This document shows positions 38,532 to 47,176 of a DNA stretch of 64,000 nt, in pieces. A program made the position numbers and the translations under genes. Origin of the DNA: Endozoicomonas sp. G2_1 (GTDB taxonomy: Bacteria; Pseudomonadota; Gammaproteobacteria; Enterobacterales; Alteromonadaceae); contig NZ_JAGHQT010000001.1 in the NCBI RefSeq assembly GCF_017744155.1, positions 558,001-622,000 on the forward strand. Reading direction: 5' to 3'. Below the pieces are notes generated by a model. The model searched no databases. It worked only from the letters and a program-made list of their open reading frames with translations, and was not told the origin of the DNA. Every line of letters starts with the position of its first letter. Positions within the stretch are counted from its first letter, which is position 1.

Positions 38532-39194
38532 ATGAAGTACTTTAAACAAACGATTAATCAGTTATTTTTGATTGTAACCCTTTCTTTATTGGCGAATAGT
38601 GCCCACGCAAACCTAATCGTTAACGGTAGTTTTGAAGGCAATACATTTGCTGACAATACTTGGCGTCTATTTAACGAAGACGATGTACTTGGTTGGCAAA
38701 GCCCAAACCGCATCGAATTATGGCGTAGCCCGTTTTTAGGTGTTAGACCTGATGATGGTCAAAACTTACTAGAACTAAACTCGACCACTAACGCAACCTT
38801 ATACCAAAACTTTACGACCTTGGCTGGTCAGTGGTATCACCTTACGTTTGCTTACCGCGCTAGAGCAAGTGTGAATGAAGTGTTTATGGTTGATTTAATT
38901 GATAACACCACTAACAGCGGTATTTTGAATGCTAATTTCGATGATCACATTGTTGGTCAATGGTCACAAGCAAGCTTGCGATTCCAAGCCGCTAGTAATG
39001 AAACACAACTATTGTTTACAGCGACGCGCGGAACAAGACGCTCAGTTGGTAATTTACTCGACGATGTTAACATTCAAGCTCAATCGTTTGCTCGTTTGAG
39101 CGCAACCCAAGTGCCAACACCAAATACTTTATTGTTTTTCGCTTTGCCACTGATTGCACTTGTTGTACGTAACGCAAAACGCAACAAAGCTTAA
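38532..39194 (+). CDS. Secreted protein with variant PEP-CTERM-like sorting tail
   Basis: This 220-residue protein has a signal peptide (QLFLIVTLSLLANSAHA), then NLIVNGSFEGNTFADNTWRLFNEDDVLGWQ, the start of a DUF642/CBM-like beta-sandwich, with GQNLLELNSTTNATLYQNFTTLAGQWYHLTFAYRAR typical of such domains. The C-terminus reads VPTPN (residues 194-198), then a hydrophobic helix, LLFFALPLIALVV, and a basic end, RNAKRNKA. That is the PEP-CTERM architecture with the usual PEP replaced by PTP. It is likely exported and cleaved or anchored by an exosortase encoded elsewhere. A 15-bp stem terminator follows. Confidence 0.82.
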   Translation: MKYFKQTINQLFLIVTLSLLANSAHANLIVNGSFEGNTFADNTWRLFNEDDVLGWQSPNRIELWRSPFLGVRPDDGQNLLELNSTTNATLYQNFTTLAGQWYHLTFAYRARASVNEVFMVDLIDNTTNSGILNANFDDHIVGQWSQASLRFQAASNETQLLFTATRGTRRSVGNLLDDVNIQAQSFARLSATQVPTPNTLLFFALPLIALVVRNAKRNKA

Positions 39195-39223
39195 AAGACT
39201 CAAAAAAAGCCAATTACTGCATA

Positions 39224-39260
39224 AAAACGCCCGCTAGATATAGTGTCTAGCGGGCGTTTT
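39224..39260. terminator. Bidirectional terminator between the PEP-CTERM-like gene and the phosphatase operon
   Basis: A perfect 15-bp stem (39224-39238 with 39246-39260; core ACGCCCGCTAGA / TCTAGCGGGCGT) with a seven-base loop and A/T arms on both sides. It lies between convergent genes and can end both transcripts. Confidence 0.9.
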
Positions 39261-39296
39261 CGTACTTATACAACTAAGATCTTGGTTGGCTTCAGC

Positions 39297-40379
39297 TCAA
39301 TAAGGACTAATACTGGACAGGCGAAATTTCTCTTGCATCACAACTTCACCTTTTGCGTTTTTTAAACCAAACGTTAGTCTAGGATCAACTTGCTGCCAAT
39401 CAATCAGTAACTCACCGTAATTGGCTTTGTGAGTATAACCACTAACCCGATGCTGATTAGGGCTGACATCTTTCCACTCTTCCGTTAATCCCGAACTCGT
39501 CACTTCCCACAGCGGATAATCTAAGCTATCACTGAGTTTCGATATCTCTCCCCAGTGTGTGTCACCACTGATAATAACAACGCCATTGATCTTTTCACGT
39601 TTGATAAAATTTATTAAACGATTGCGATCGTAGGGAAAATTCGCCCATGATTCCCAGCCAGTAAACTCCGGTAACAACTGCAAGCTAGAAGCGATAATTT
39701 TAATTCGAGCAGGCTTTTTGAGTTCCGCTTCAAGCCAGTGCCACTGGGCTTCGCCAAGCATACTAAGGTTTTTGCCTTGAGCAGGTAAATAAGGCCCCAT
39801 TTTTTTCGGTGCTTTACTCTGATAGTATTCAGCTTCACTGACCGCATTGAGAGCAGGTCGGTTCCAGCGTAAATCAGGCATAATCACTTGTAGACTTTGT
39901 TGCCCTTGACCATACATATACGAAGTATAAATACCATCGGCACGCATTCGCCTTTTTGACGCTTGTGGCTCTTGCCAGAAGTCGAGCATGATTTGTCGAG
40001 AGGCTTCCTTTTCTGGATATTCAGCGCCAGCGTCATTTTCTCCGTAATCATGGTCATCCCAAATCGCAATCACTGGTGTTTGAGCTCTTAGTTTTTTAAA
40101 ACCCTCTTTGTTGCCCAAGCGCTGATACTTAGCCGCTAAATCAGCCATATTTTCGGTATCGCCATAGACATTGTCACCAAGAAAAACAAATAAATCAGGT
40201 TGTTGCTGATTAATCGCATCGAGTATCGGCATTGCTTTGTCCTGATGGCTACAAGAGCCAAACAGAATTTTACTCGGTGCTTCAGTGAGCGCATTAAACT
40301 TTAGACTGTCTGCGACCGCGCTAGCACTTAACAAGGCAAGCGGCAGCGCCAACTGACCAACTAATTTACTCAACATCAT
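39297..40379 (-). CDS. PhoD-like metallophosphatase, exported
   Basis: The 360-residue protein has a signal peptide (KLVGQLALPLALLSASAVA) and the calcineurin-like metal sites of PhoD-family alkaline phosphatases: ILFGSCSHQD, LFVFLGDNVYGD, IWDDHDYGENDAG and GVVIISGDTHWGE. It should cleave phosphate mono- or diesters outside the cytoplasm. The frame is open to 40421, but ATG at 40379 follows AGGAG and starts one base after the stop of the preceding gene, so I chose it. It is the last gene of the TonB receptor operon, which points to organic-phosphate use. Confidence 0.92.
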   Translation of the reverse strand: MMLSKLVGQLALPLALLSASAVADSLKFNALTEAPSKILFGSCSHQDKAMPILDAINQQQPDLFVFLGDNVYGDTENMADLAAKYQRLGNKEGFKKLRAQTPVIAIWDDHDYGENDAGAEYPEKEASRQIMLDFWQEPQASKRRMRADGIYTSYMYGQGQQSLQVIMPDLRWNRPALNAVSEAEYYQSKAPKKMGPYLPAQGKNLSMLGEAQWHWLEAELKKPARIKIIASSLQLLPEFTGWESWANFPYDRNRLINFIKREKINGVVIISGDTHWGEISKLSDSLDYPLWEVTSSGLTEEWKDVSPNQHRVSGYTHKANYGELLIDWQQVDPRLTFGLKNAKGEVVMQEKFRLSSISPY

Positions 40380-40380
40380 A

Positions 40381-41508
40381 TTAATTCTCCTGATTAAACA
40401 ATTCGGCGATTGCCGGCGCAATATCGGGGTTAAACGTTTGAGGTTGATAACCCAGAAGTTTCATCGCAGTCGCGGCAACTTGCGATTGTTTTACCTCAAC
40501 CTTGGTCTTCACCACACCACGCGCGGGAATATCAGGACCGATGGCGGCAAACCAAATATGCTCTGAACCAATAATTCCCTCGGGGAAATGGCTCAACCCT
40601 TTCATATAACCGGCTAGCGATCTTTTCGAGGCGTGATGTTGCCAATCTTCTGGATAACTACCACGACCGTGATCGGTAACAATCAAGACATTAGTGTTAT
40701 TTTTATAACCAGGTGTTGTTTGTATGGTGCGCCACAAGTCAGCAATAAACTGGTCGGTTCGTTTAGCTGCGTGTAAATACTGATCGTAGGCACCGTCATG
40801 GGCAAAGTCATCAGTCTCACCGTAGGCAATTGCCATCACTTTAGGTTTTACCGTCAACAAATAGTCTTTAGCGAATCTGTGGGTAAAGGCATCAAGTCGA
40901 ACACTGTGCCACGGGCTTGGAATTTCTTTTTGCAGCTCATTCAACAGTTTGACTTCTGCTGACAACGGATAGCCGCCAGCACTGTCAAAGCCCGCATTTA
41001 CATAAAGTTTGCTGCGCTCAACGTTAAAAATATAAGGAAAAACGTCCCAACTGCCAAAAGCAGCCAATTTCCCTTCAAATTTATCTTGCTTGTTTAACCA
41101 TTCCAAAAAAGAAATTTGAGGGTTTGGAATTTTTCTATTGCTATCGATACTTTCATCAACAACGCCGGTAAAAATTTCACTGTATCCGGGATATGAAAAG
41201 TACCAAGGGTTGGCGACCGACATCTTAGAGCCTATGTCACGATTACCAATCACGGTGCCTTGCTCTACAATGGTTTGCCAAAAGAATGGCATTAACCGTT
41301 GACGTCGCTGCTTGTGTTCTTGATGCCAAAAAGCCTGTTTTAACGCTTCAGGTTTTTTAACAAAATCTTGATGAGCAATCAGGTTTTCGTCGGCGCCTCG
41401 AAAGACCTCTTGCCACCTCAGACCATCGAGGGTAACTACAATTAAGTTTCTTTCTGCCTTACTAATGCTGGTAAATAGCAACAGGCAAAAGACTAAAAAA
41501 ATACGCAT
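40381..41508 (-). CDS. Alkaline-phosphatase-superfamily phosphatase/phosphodiesterase, exported
   Basis: The 375-residue product has a signal peptide (IFLVFCLLLFTSISKA) and the type I phosphodiesterase/nucleotide pyrophosphatase fold: VTLDGLRWQEVF (metal Asp), FSYPGYSEIFTG (nucleophile region, Ser rather than Thr by my alignment), YGETDDFAHDG (Asp/His) and IVTDHGRG (Asp/His). It probably removes phosphate from nucleotides or other esters in the periplasm. The frame is open to 41664, but ATG at 41508 gives the signal peptide directly. It is one base from the PhoD-like gene and 174 bases from the TonB receptor gene, with a 12-bp stem hairpin in that gap. Confidence 0.88.
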   Translation of the reverse strand: MRIFLVFCLLLFTSISKAERNLIVVTLDGLRWQEVFRGADENLIAHQDFVKKPEALKQAFWHQEHKQRRQRLMPFFWQTIVEQGTVIGNRDIGSKMSVANPWYFSYPGYSEIFTGVVDESIDSNRKIPNPQISFLEWLNKQDKFEGKLAAFGSWDVFPYIFNVERSKLYVNAGFDSAGGYPLSAEVKLLNELQKEIPSPWHSVRLDAFTHRFAKDYLLTVKPKVMAIAYGETDDFAHDGAYDQYLHAAKRTDQFIADLWRTIQTTPGYKNNTNVLIVTDHGRGSYPEDWQHHASKRSLAGYMKGLSHFPEGIIGSEHIWFAAIGPDIPARGVVKTKVEVKQSQVAATAMKLLGYQPQTFNPDIAPAIAELFNQEN

Positions 41509-41621
41509 CAGATTTCTCGGAATATGTGCGCTTTTACATCCTTGAAACAGCACAACTTGATAGGTCTTGGGCATGCGCTCTTTTACCTCCGTGTAACCGC
41601 GCCATACCATACATCCTGTAC

Positions 41622-41657
41622 ATAAAATCCGGTCGCCATACAGCAACCGGATTTTAT
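41622..41657 (-). promoter_or_regulatory. Intercistronic hairpin in the phosphatase operon
   Basis: ATAAAATCCGGT (41622-41633) and ACCGGATTTTAT (41646-41657) are perfect 12-bp inverted repeats with a 12-base loop, located 25 bases after the TonB receptor stop codon. No T run follows on the minus strand. It may act as a partial terminator or an mRNA-stabilising element that lowers expression of the two enzymes relative to the receptor. Confidence 0.6.
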
Positions 41658-41682
41658 GAGTCATGAAAGGGAATACTAAAGC

Positions 41683-44073
41683 TTAGAAAGCAGCCTTAAT
41701 ATTCAATGCTGCAGTGCGCGGAGCACCAATCCATGCCGCTTGACCAGCAACACCACCTAAATAACTTTCGTCAGTAAGGTTGTTGATAGTAAAGCGAATT
41801 TCTAGTGATTGTAGACCTTCGAATGGGCTTTCAACACTAACACCAGCGTAAACGTCAGTAACAATGTAGTCATCTAAACGTTGAGTATTCGCTGCATCCA
41901 ACCAACGCTCACCAACCCACTTGCTAGAAACACCAGCAAATTTGCTATCTCGTTGCCAATCAAGTGACAATACAGCTAAGTCTTCAGCTGAACCGAAAAC
42001 GGTATTGCCTGTAGGGAATGCTGATGGCCCATCAGCGTATTCAGAGTCGTTTGATGTGAATGAACTATACAAAGTCAATTCATCTGAGATGTACCATGTT
42101 AGCGCAGCTTCTACACCTGTTGACTCAATACCACCTGCGTTGATAAAAGAACCATTTGTTCCAACTAGGAAGTCGATACCCGCATCAGGTGAATCCGGGG
42201 CAATAAATACAAGACGATTTTCAAAACTAATGTCGTAGTAAGTCACACTTGCTTCAATTGCATCAGAGCTATAACGCAAACCAACATCAATATTGTCTGC
42301 TGTTTCAGGCTCAATATTAGTCAACTGTGAAGCGTCGCGTTCTAGTACAGAATCTTTGATAGCTGCAAAGTTTTCTGCATAACCAGCAAAAAATTCTAAC
42401 CCTTCAACACCCGTGTTAAATACAACACCACCAGAGAACAAAACATCTGAATCAGAGTCAACGTTTAGCACCTGCGCACTAGAATTGAGATTATCTGTGC
42501 GATCTAAATCTACTAAGAACTTCTTAGCACCTAAGCGAACTTTACCCCAGCCCATATCGAGTTCGTCTTCTAAGTAGAACATTTTGGTGTCTACAGTAAA
42601 GCTGCGATCGTATTGCACCCAGTAAGGTGTGTTGTCAAACTCAAAGCTTGTACGTGAATCGATGATTTTGTGCCAATCACGATACTCGTCACGCTCGTAA
42701 TCTTCATACCAAATACCACCGCGTAGGGTGTTAGTCATATCATTAAAGTCAGTGTACAACGCAAAATCTGCATTAAAGCCAAAACGCTCTTTACCATAAT
42801 GAGTATGACGATATGAACCAACAGGCACCGAGCCAGCTGGGAAACAGTTTGGATCTAAGTGTAAGTTACTCGCTTCATTTACGTTAGGCGTACTTGGATC
42901 GTCATTACGGGTACCGCCGTATGGGGCAGTTAAAGATGAACAGCTCAAAGATACTGGTGTTAAACCAACACCGTCACGAGTGACATAACCGATTTGACCT
43001 AGTGGTGTACCGCCAAAAACAGTATTCCCAGAAACAAGTTCAGAGTGAGGTTGGTTAGCGCCATCATCTGTAACATCTACCACATAAGGAGGAACCCAGT
43101 CACCGCGTCCTGAGTTGTCGTGATAATAAACGTTACCTGACACTTCATAAGTCCCACCCACATATTCTGCTTTTAGGTAAGCAAAAATATTTTCGCGTAA
43201 GGTAGACCAACCACGGCGATACGTTTGGTCGACAAATGGAATACCGGCCCAATCTTCAGTTAGTCGGTCCCATTCTGGGTTTGCATTAAATTGAGCAAGG
43301 CTAACACGTTGATAATTGTCTTCATGAGTATCATCGTAAGAAAAGTAACCAGTAAACTCGATATCATCAATAATGCTAATTACTTTAGCAGCATAATGGT
43401 CGCGAGTATTTTCGGCAGCTTGTTGAATAAAATCACTGCTTTCAGTGCTTGAAAGACTGAACCAGGCATAAGTGTCTTTAAAAATTTCACCCGTATCGTA
43501 ACGAGCAAAGAATTTTTGACCATCAAATTCAGCAAGCGTTAGGCTGACTGTTGCTTTTTCTTCTGATTCTGGATCTGTAGTGGTGAAATTAAGTGTACCA
43601 CCTAGCGCTTCATGTGAACGCGAAGCAATATCGGCTGTACCTTGCGACACCTGTACCGTGCCCAAGTTTTCAGTATCGATGTAACGATTGGCTTTTGCGC
43701 CGCCGCCGTAGTTAGAGTTACCATTGGCAATGCCATCAATGGTAATACCAATTTGTTGCTCATCTAAGCTCAATTGAAAGCCGCGAACAGACACAGTAGT
43801 TGACCAATCGTCAGCGCCAAAGGTATCACCTTCATTGATCAATACGCCAGGCAGATTATCAATAACAGCTAAAGCACTCGTCATCGCCGTTTGCTGCTTA
43901 AACATTTCTTCTGGTGTTTCGTTATTTGCGTATGAAACACTTTTACCGACAACGGTAATTTCTTCAATGATTTGATCTTCGGTTTTAACTTTGTCGTCTT
44001 CAGCAAAAGCTTGCATTGATAAAGCAGATAACACTGCCAATGCAATCGCACTTTTAGGTGATGGAGTTTTCAT
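41683..44073 (-). CDS. TonB-dependent outer membrane receptor
   Basis: The 796-residue protein has a signal peptide ending QAFA, a TonB-box-like EEITVVG (about residues 37-43), a plug domain (AVIDNLPGVLINEGDTFGADDWSTTVSVRGFQ ... GGTLNFTT) and a beta-barrel ending in a terminal phenylalanine (AALNIKAAF), as expected for outer membrane assembly. It imports a substrate using the TonB-ExbBD system. Heading an operon with two exported phosphatases behind Pho-box-like sites, it probably takes up a phosphorylated compound or its product; iron-siderophore uptake is the alternative but has no support here. Confidence 0.93.
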   Translation of the reverse strand: MKTPSPKSAIALAVLSALSMQAFAEDDKVKTEDQIIEEITVVGKSVSYANNETPEEMFKQQTAMTSALAVIDNLPGVLINEGDTFGADDWSTTVSVRGFQLSLDEQQIGITIDGIANGNSNYGGGAKANRYIDTENLGTVQVSQGTADIASRSHEALGGTLNFTTTDPESEEKATVSLTLAEFDGQKFFARYDTGEIFKDTYAWFSLSSTESSDFIQQAAENTRDHYAAKVISIIDDIEFTGYFSYDDTHEDNYQRVSLAQFNANPEWDRLTEDWAGIPFVDQTYRRGWSTLRENIFAYLKAEYVGGTYEVSGNVYYHDNSGRGDWVPPYVVDVTDDGANQPHSELVSGNTVFGGTPLGQIGYVTRDGVGLTPVSLSCSSLTAPYGGTRNDDPSTPNVNEASNLHLDPNCFPAGSVPVGSYRHTHYGKERFGFNADFALYTDFNDMTNTLRGGIWYEDYERDEYRDWHKIIDSRTSFEFDNTPYWVQYDRSFTVDTKMFYLEDELDMGWGKVRLGAKKFLVDLDRTDNLNSSAQVLNVDSDSDVLFSGGVVFNTGVEGLEFFAGYAENFAAIKDSVLERDASQLTNIEPETADNIDVGLRYSSDAIEASVTYYDISFENRLVFIAPDSPDAGIDFLVGTNGSFINAGGIESTGVEAALTWYISDELTLYSSFTSNDSEYADGPSAFPTGNTVFGSAEDLAVLSLDWQRDSKFAGVSSKWVGERWLDAANTQRLDDYIVTDVYAGVSVESPFEGLQSLEIRFTINNLTDESYLGGVAGQAAWIGAPRTAALNIKAAF

Positions 44074-44130
44074 GTTTTATCCCAATGATTTATTTATAAG
44101 TTTTACTGCCGCGCATTGTAGGAGTGCATT

Positions 44131-44148
44131 GTGACAGTTCAGTTACAC
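44131..44148 (-). promoter_or_regulatory. Pho-box-like PhoB site upstream of the TonB receptor operon
   Basis: On the minus strand this reads GTGTAACTGAACTGTCAC. The second half (CTGTCAC) matches the PhoB repeat CTGTCAT at six of seven positions and the first half (GTGTAAC) is weaker, with the correct 11-base spacing. It ends 58 bases before the receptor start codon, a usual activator position. Confidence 0.5.
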
Positions 44149-44174
44149 CTAAATTAACGAACGTTGAAGATAAC

Positions 44175-44192
44175 ATGACGTCACTGTGAAAG
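44175..44192 (-). promoter_or_regulatory. Second, weaker Pho-box-like site
   Basis: On the minus strand CTTTCACAGTGACGTCAT has two heptamers (CTTTCAC and ACGTCAT), each matching CTGTCAT at five of seven positions, spaced by four bases as PhoB requires. It lies upstream of the better site, so the pair could be a double box. Either match alone would be weak. Confidence 0.35.
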
Positions 44193-44311
44193 AAGAATCA
44201 CAGTAATATTAATATCGTAGATATTTTCAACAAAAACTCAGTAAAACAAATCGCTATGCTAAAAGCTAACGTAACTGTTAAACATAAATAGTAGAATACA
44301 AAACGAATGGG

Positions 44312-44866
44312 ATGTTAATGACAAAGCTTAGAGTAACCATAACCCAAGTTATCACTTTGATCGTCACACTGCTTGTACTGAGTGCTTGCAGCAGCCAATA
44401 CCCGAACCAAACGCTTGTTGGACAGACATTCCCACAAGTAAATGGTGAAACACTGACCAAGCAAAAGGTCGTATTACCACAACATTTCAATAACCAAACC
44501 ACCATATTACTTATCGGCTATGTTCAAGACAGTCAGTTCGATATTGATCGATGGCTTATTGCTCTGGATATGACTGAAGTGACAACACCAGTATTTGAGC
44601 TTCCCACTATTAAAGGTATGTTGCCACGTATGTTCGAGACAACCATTAACAACGGCATGCGCAAAGGTATTCCTAAAGAGTTGTGGCAAGGTGTCATCAC
44701 TATTTATCAGGACGGTGATAAAATTCAGCGCTTAACGGGCAACCAAAACCCTAACAACGCTCGAGTAGTATTACTCAACCGTGACAACAATATTGTTTAT
44801 TTTTACGACCGTGGGTTTTCAGTGAGTGCGCTCAATGAACTAAGAACTCAAATCGATAAAAATTAA
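44312..44866 (+). CDS. Putative lipoprotein with redoxin-like region
   Basis: The 184-residue protein begins with a lipoprotein signal: a hydrophobic stretch and LSACSS, Cys about residue 26 (24 if the ATG at 44318 is used). The rest has a mixed alpha/beta pattern (TTILLIGYVQDSQFDIDRWLIALD ... ARVVLLNRDNNIVYFYDRGFS) that resembles thioredoxin-like folds but has no CxxC. I do not recognise the family for certain. It is divergent from the TonB receptor and 74 bases before pldA on the same strand, so they may share a promoter. Confidence 0.75.
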   Translation: MLMTKLRVTITQVITLIVTLLVLSACSSQYPNQTLVGQTFPQVNGETLTKQKVVLPQHFNNQTTILLIGYVQDSQFDIDRWLIALDMTEVTTPVFELPTIKGMLPRMFETTINNGMRKGIPKELWQGVITIYQDGDKIQRLTGNQNPNNARVVLLNRDNNIVYFYDRGFSVSALNELRTQIDKN

Positions 44867-44940
44867 TATTAAAGCAATACGTAAGAAGTACAGATAACAT
44901 ATAATACGGGGAGATATTGCAAACAGCAGGAGCGAATTGC

Positions 44941-45999
44941 GTGCTCAAAACAACTTTCACATTTTTGCCAATAATTGCTGGTATTAGTGCCACTTGTTTT
45001 TCTGTGAACGGGGCTCAGTTATCGGCGCTAGATTCTTGTTTACTCGACGCCATCAAACAGGCAGACCAAACTCAAACGGTTGCCGAGCTGAACGCACAGT
45101 GTAATCAACAAGACGATAGTAATGAATCGAAAGTAATTGAACAGGTTGCAAAAACAACTGTTGCTTCAAATAACCTGACAAAAACGCGACAAGGACTGAT
45201 CTCAAAACGCATATCTAGCGAAAGCAAAACTGAAAATGAATTATTTGTGCTCACCCCACACCTAATGAATTACATTTTACCGGCGTTAACAACCAACGAT
45301 ATCAATACCAATGCCTACCAGAGCTTTCCTGAGTTTCAAGACAACTTTGAAGATGTCGAGAGTAAGTTTCAGCTCAGCATTAAGGTGCCATTAACCGACA
45401 ATATTTTTATTCCGGGTGATAAGTTTTACTTCGCTTTCACGTTAAAAGCCTGGTGGCAAATATACTCAGACAATATTTCAAAGCCGTTTAGAGAAACCAA
45501 CTACAAGCCTGAAGTATTTTATCTAGCACCGTTGAATTGGCATCCTCTCGAGGGAAATACAGGCTTTACGGTTGGTTTAGAGCACGAATCCAATGGTCGA
45601 AGCCAAGCCTTATCGCGCAGTTGGAACCGAGTGTACGCCAGCTTCTTGTTTGAAAAGGACAACTTCGCCTTATCCTTTAAACCCTGGTGGCGTTTGCCAG
45701 AAGACGAAAAGCGTTTTGTCGGCGACCCCAAAGGTGATGACAACCCAGACATCCTCGATTTCATGGGCCACTTCGAGTTATTTGCTGCTTATAAATGGGA
45801 CGAATATGAGCTAAGTGTTAAAGCGCGAGAAAATTTCGCCCGCCACCATGGCGCAATTGAACTCGGCTTTACTTTTCCACTTTGGGGTAAGTTTATTGGC
45901 TATGCAACAGCGTTCAACGGCTACGGCGAGAGCTTAATTGACTACAACCACAAACAAACCCGTATCGGTATCGGTGTAGCACTCAATAATATTTTGTAA
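44941..45999 (+). CDS. pldA: Outer membrane phospholipase A (OMPLA)
   Basis: This calcium-dependent outer-membrane phospholipase has the catalytic segment LEHESNGRSQALSRSWNRVY. His215, Ser217 and Asn229 keep the spacing of His142, Ser144 and Asn156 in E. coli OMPLA. With GTG at 44941, preceded by AGGAG at eight bases, the protein has 352 residues and a clean signal peptide (LKTTFTFLPIIAGISATCFSVNGA). The frame also opens at TTG 44917, which is less likely. A region of about 80 residues between signal and barrel is longer than in E. coli. It probably maintains outer-membrane lipid asymmetry. Confidence 0.92.
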   Translation: MLKTTFTFLPIIAGISATCFSVNGAQLSALDSCLLDAIKQADQTQTVAELNAQCNQQDDSNESKVIEQVAKTTVASNNLTKTRQGLISKRISSESKTENELFVLTPHLMNYILPALTTNDINTNAYQSFPEFQDNFEDVESKFQLSIKVPLTDNIFIPGDKFYFAFTLKAWWQIYSDNISKPFRETNYKPEVFYLAPLNWHPLEGNTGFTVGLEHESNGRSQALSRSWNRVYASFLFEKDNFALSFKPWWRLPEDEKRFVGDPKGDDNPDILDFMGHFELFAAYKWDEYELSVKARENFARHHGAIELGFTFPLWGKFIGYATAFNGYGESLIDYNHKQTRIGIGVALNNIL

Positions 46000-46070
46000 A
46001 CGAACCTATGCAGCCAATACAAGGATGTATGAAGTAATCTAAGTTTGATGCGTTGAGGGGGAGCACGAAG

Positions 46071-46146
46071 TGGTGCCCAGAGGCGGAATCGAACCACCGA
46101 CACGGGGATTTTCAATCCCCTGCTCTACCGACTGAGCTATCTGGGC
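46071..46146 (-). tRNA. tRNA-Phe (anticodon GAA)
   Basis: The 76-base gene, CCA end included, folds as a cloverleaf with acceptor arm GCCCAGA / TCTGGGC, D-loop AGCTCAGTCGGTAGAGCA, anticodon stem GGGGA / TCCCC around TTGAAAA (anticodon GAA) and T-loop GGTTCGATTCC. It is identical to the copy at 62120-62195, in the opposite orientation. Confidence 0.97.
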
Positions 46147-46616
46147 TTATCTGAGTGTATTAAAAATCTGTAATCTAGGGATTTTCAATAAAATTCCCAA
46201 AAGCTCTATCAACAGAACAATCGGGCTTATCTAGCGATAATTTTACAACTAACAAGTTAAATGGTTTAACTTGAAAGAGCGCGTATCATATAGTGCTTTC
46301 TTTACACTGACAACCCCTTTTTTAACGAATTATTAAGATTATCAAACGCTTTAACTCAATTGAACAAAAAGCAACACAAAAGCGTACAAACATCAACCAA
46401 ATCATATTCACATAATGATACAAATAATTCTCTCAAGGAATCTTACAATACTTTTTATATTGAATATTTAATGATAAAAATAACAATCATTATCATAAAA
46501 GCAATAACGATTCGATAATATCGAATTTTTATAGCTAAATTATGCGATTTAAATTCTATAAAATAAGATTACACTAGCAAATAAATAACGCCGCTAACAT
46601 TTAACAAAGTAACACT
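46147..46616. other. 470-base AT-rich intergenic region
   Basis: No gene is supported. The part next to tRNA-Phe contains minus-strand promoter-like elements (TTGAAA and TTTAAT near 46158-46190). The part before cytochrome b561 is very AT-rich and contains the Fur-box-like site at 46476-46494. Confidence 0.4.
46476..46494 (+). promoter_or_regulatory. Fur-box-like site upstream of the cytochrome b561 gene
   Basis: AAAAATAACAATCATTATC matches the 19-base Fur consensus GATAATGATAATCATTATC at 15 positions, with the right half perfect. It lies about 120 bases before the cytochrome b561 start codon. AT-rich surroundings raise the chance of a false match. Confidence 0.4.
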
Positions 46617-47156
46617 ATGTGGAAAGATTCAAAACAAAATTACGGCATCATCAGTAAAAGTTTGCATTGGTTATCAGCCATCACCATCATCGGCTTGTTT
46701 GCAGCTGGCTACTGGATGGTTGACTTAACTTATTACAGCCAGTGGTATAAAACCGCACCTCATTGGCACAAAAGCGTTGGTATATTGCTGTTACTCGCCA
46801 CGGTATTACGTCTTGCTTGGCGCATCTTAACAACTAGCCCTGAGCCAATAGCCAATCACTCAAAACTAGTTAAAACGCTTTCAGCATTTGTGCACTGGTT
46901 ACTCTACGCGTTAATGCTCATCATTATGATCACCGGATATTTGATTTCAACCGCCGATGAAAGGGCAATTGAGGTATTTAACTGGTTTAGTGTGCCATCT
47001 TTCGGCGAGTTATTTGCCAATCAGGCCGATATTGCTGGCGCTATTCACGAATACGGTGCTTATAGCATTTTGGCAATTGCAACACTACACGCAATTGCCG
47101 CGATAAAACATCACGTTGTCGACAAAGACAACACCCTAATGAGAATGATTAAATAA
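46617..47156 (+). CDS. Cytochrome b561 family protein
   Basis: The 179-residue inner-membrane protein has four helices and histidines placed for two b hemes: His17 in the first helix (SKSLHWLSA), His49/His51 (PHWHKSVG), His93, and His144/His158 in the last segments (GAIHEYGAYSILAIATLHAIAAIKHH). Family members move electrons between quinone and periplasmic acceptors. It is 20 bases before yceI, a common pair, and both may respond to iron or oxidative state through the Fur-like site upstream. Confidence 0.93.
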   Translation: MWKDSKQNYGIISKSLHWLSAITIIGLFAAGYWMVDLTYYSQWYKTAPHWHKSVGILLLLATVLRLAWRILTTSPEPIANHSKLVKTLSAFVHWLLYALMLIIMITGYLISTADERAIEVFNWFSVPSFGELFANQADIAGAIHEYGAYSILAIATLHAIAAIKHHVVDKDNTLMRMIK

Positions 47157-47176
47157 CGACAACTTAAGGAATTTCC

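Noticed and set aside
42661-44073. Iron-siderophore receptor as the name for the TonB-dependent protein
   Set aside because: No siderophore genes or Fur box are nearby; the operon partners are phosphatases and the upstream sites resemble Pho boxes.
46084-46190. GGGATTTTCAAT occurring both in tRNA-Phe and about 90 bases upstream, considered as an attachment-site remnant
   Set aside because: It covers the anticodon arm rather than the tRNA 3' end, is only 12 bases in an AT-rich context, and no integrase or island is present.
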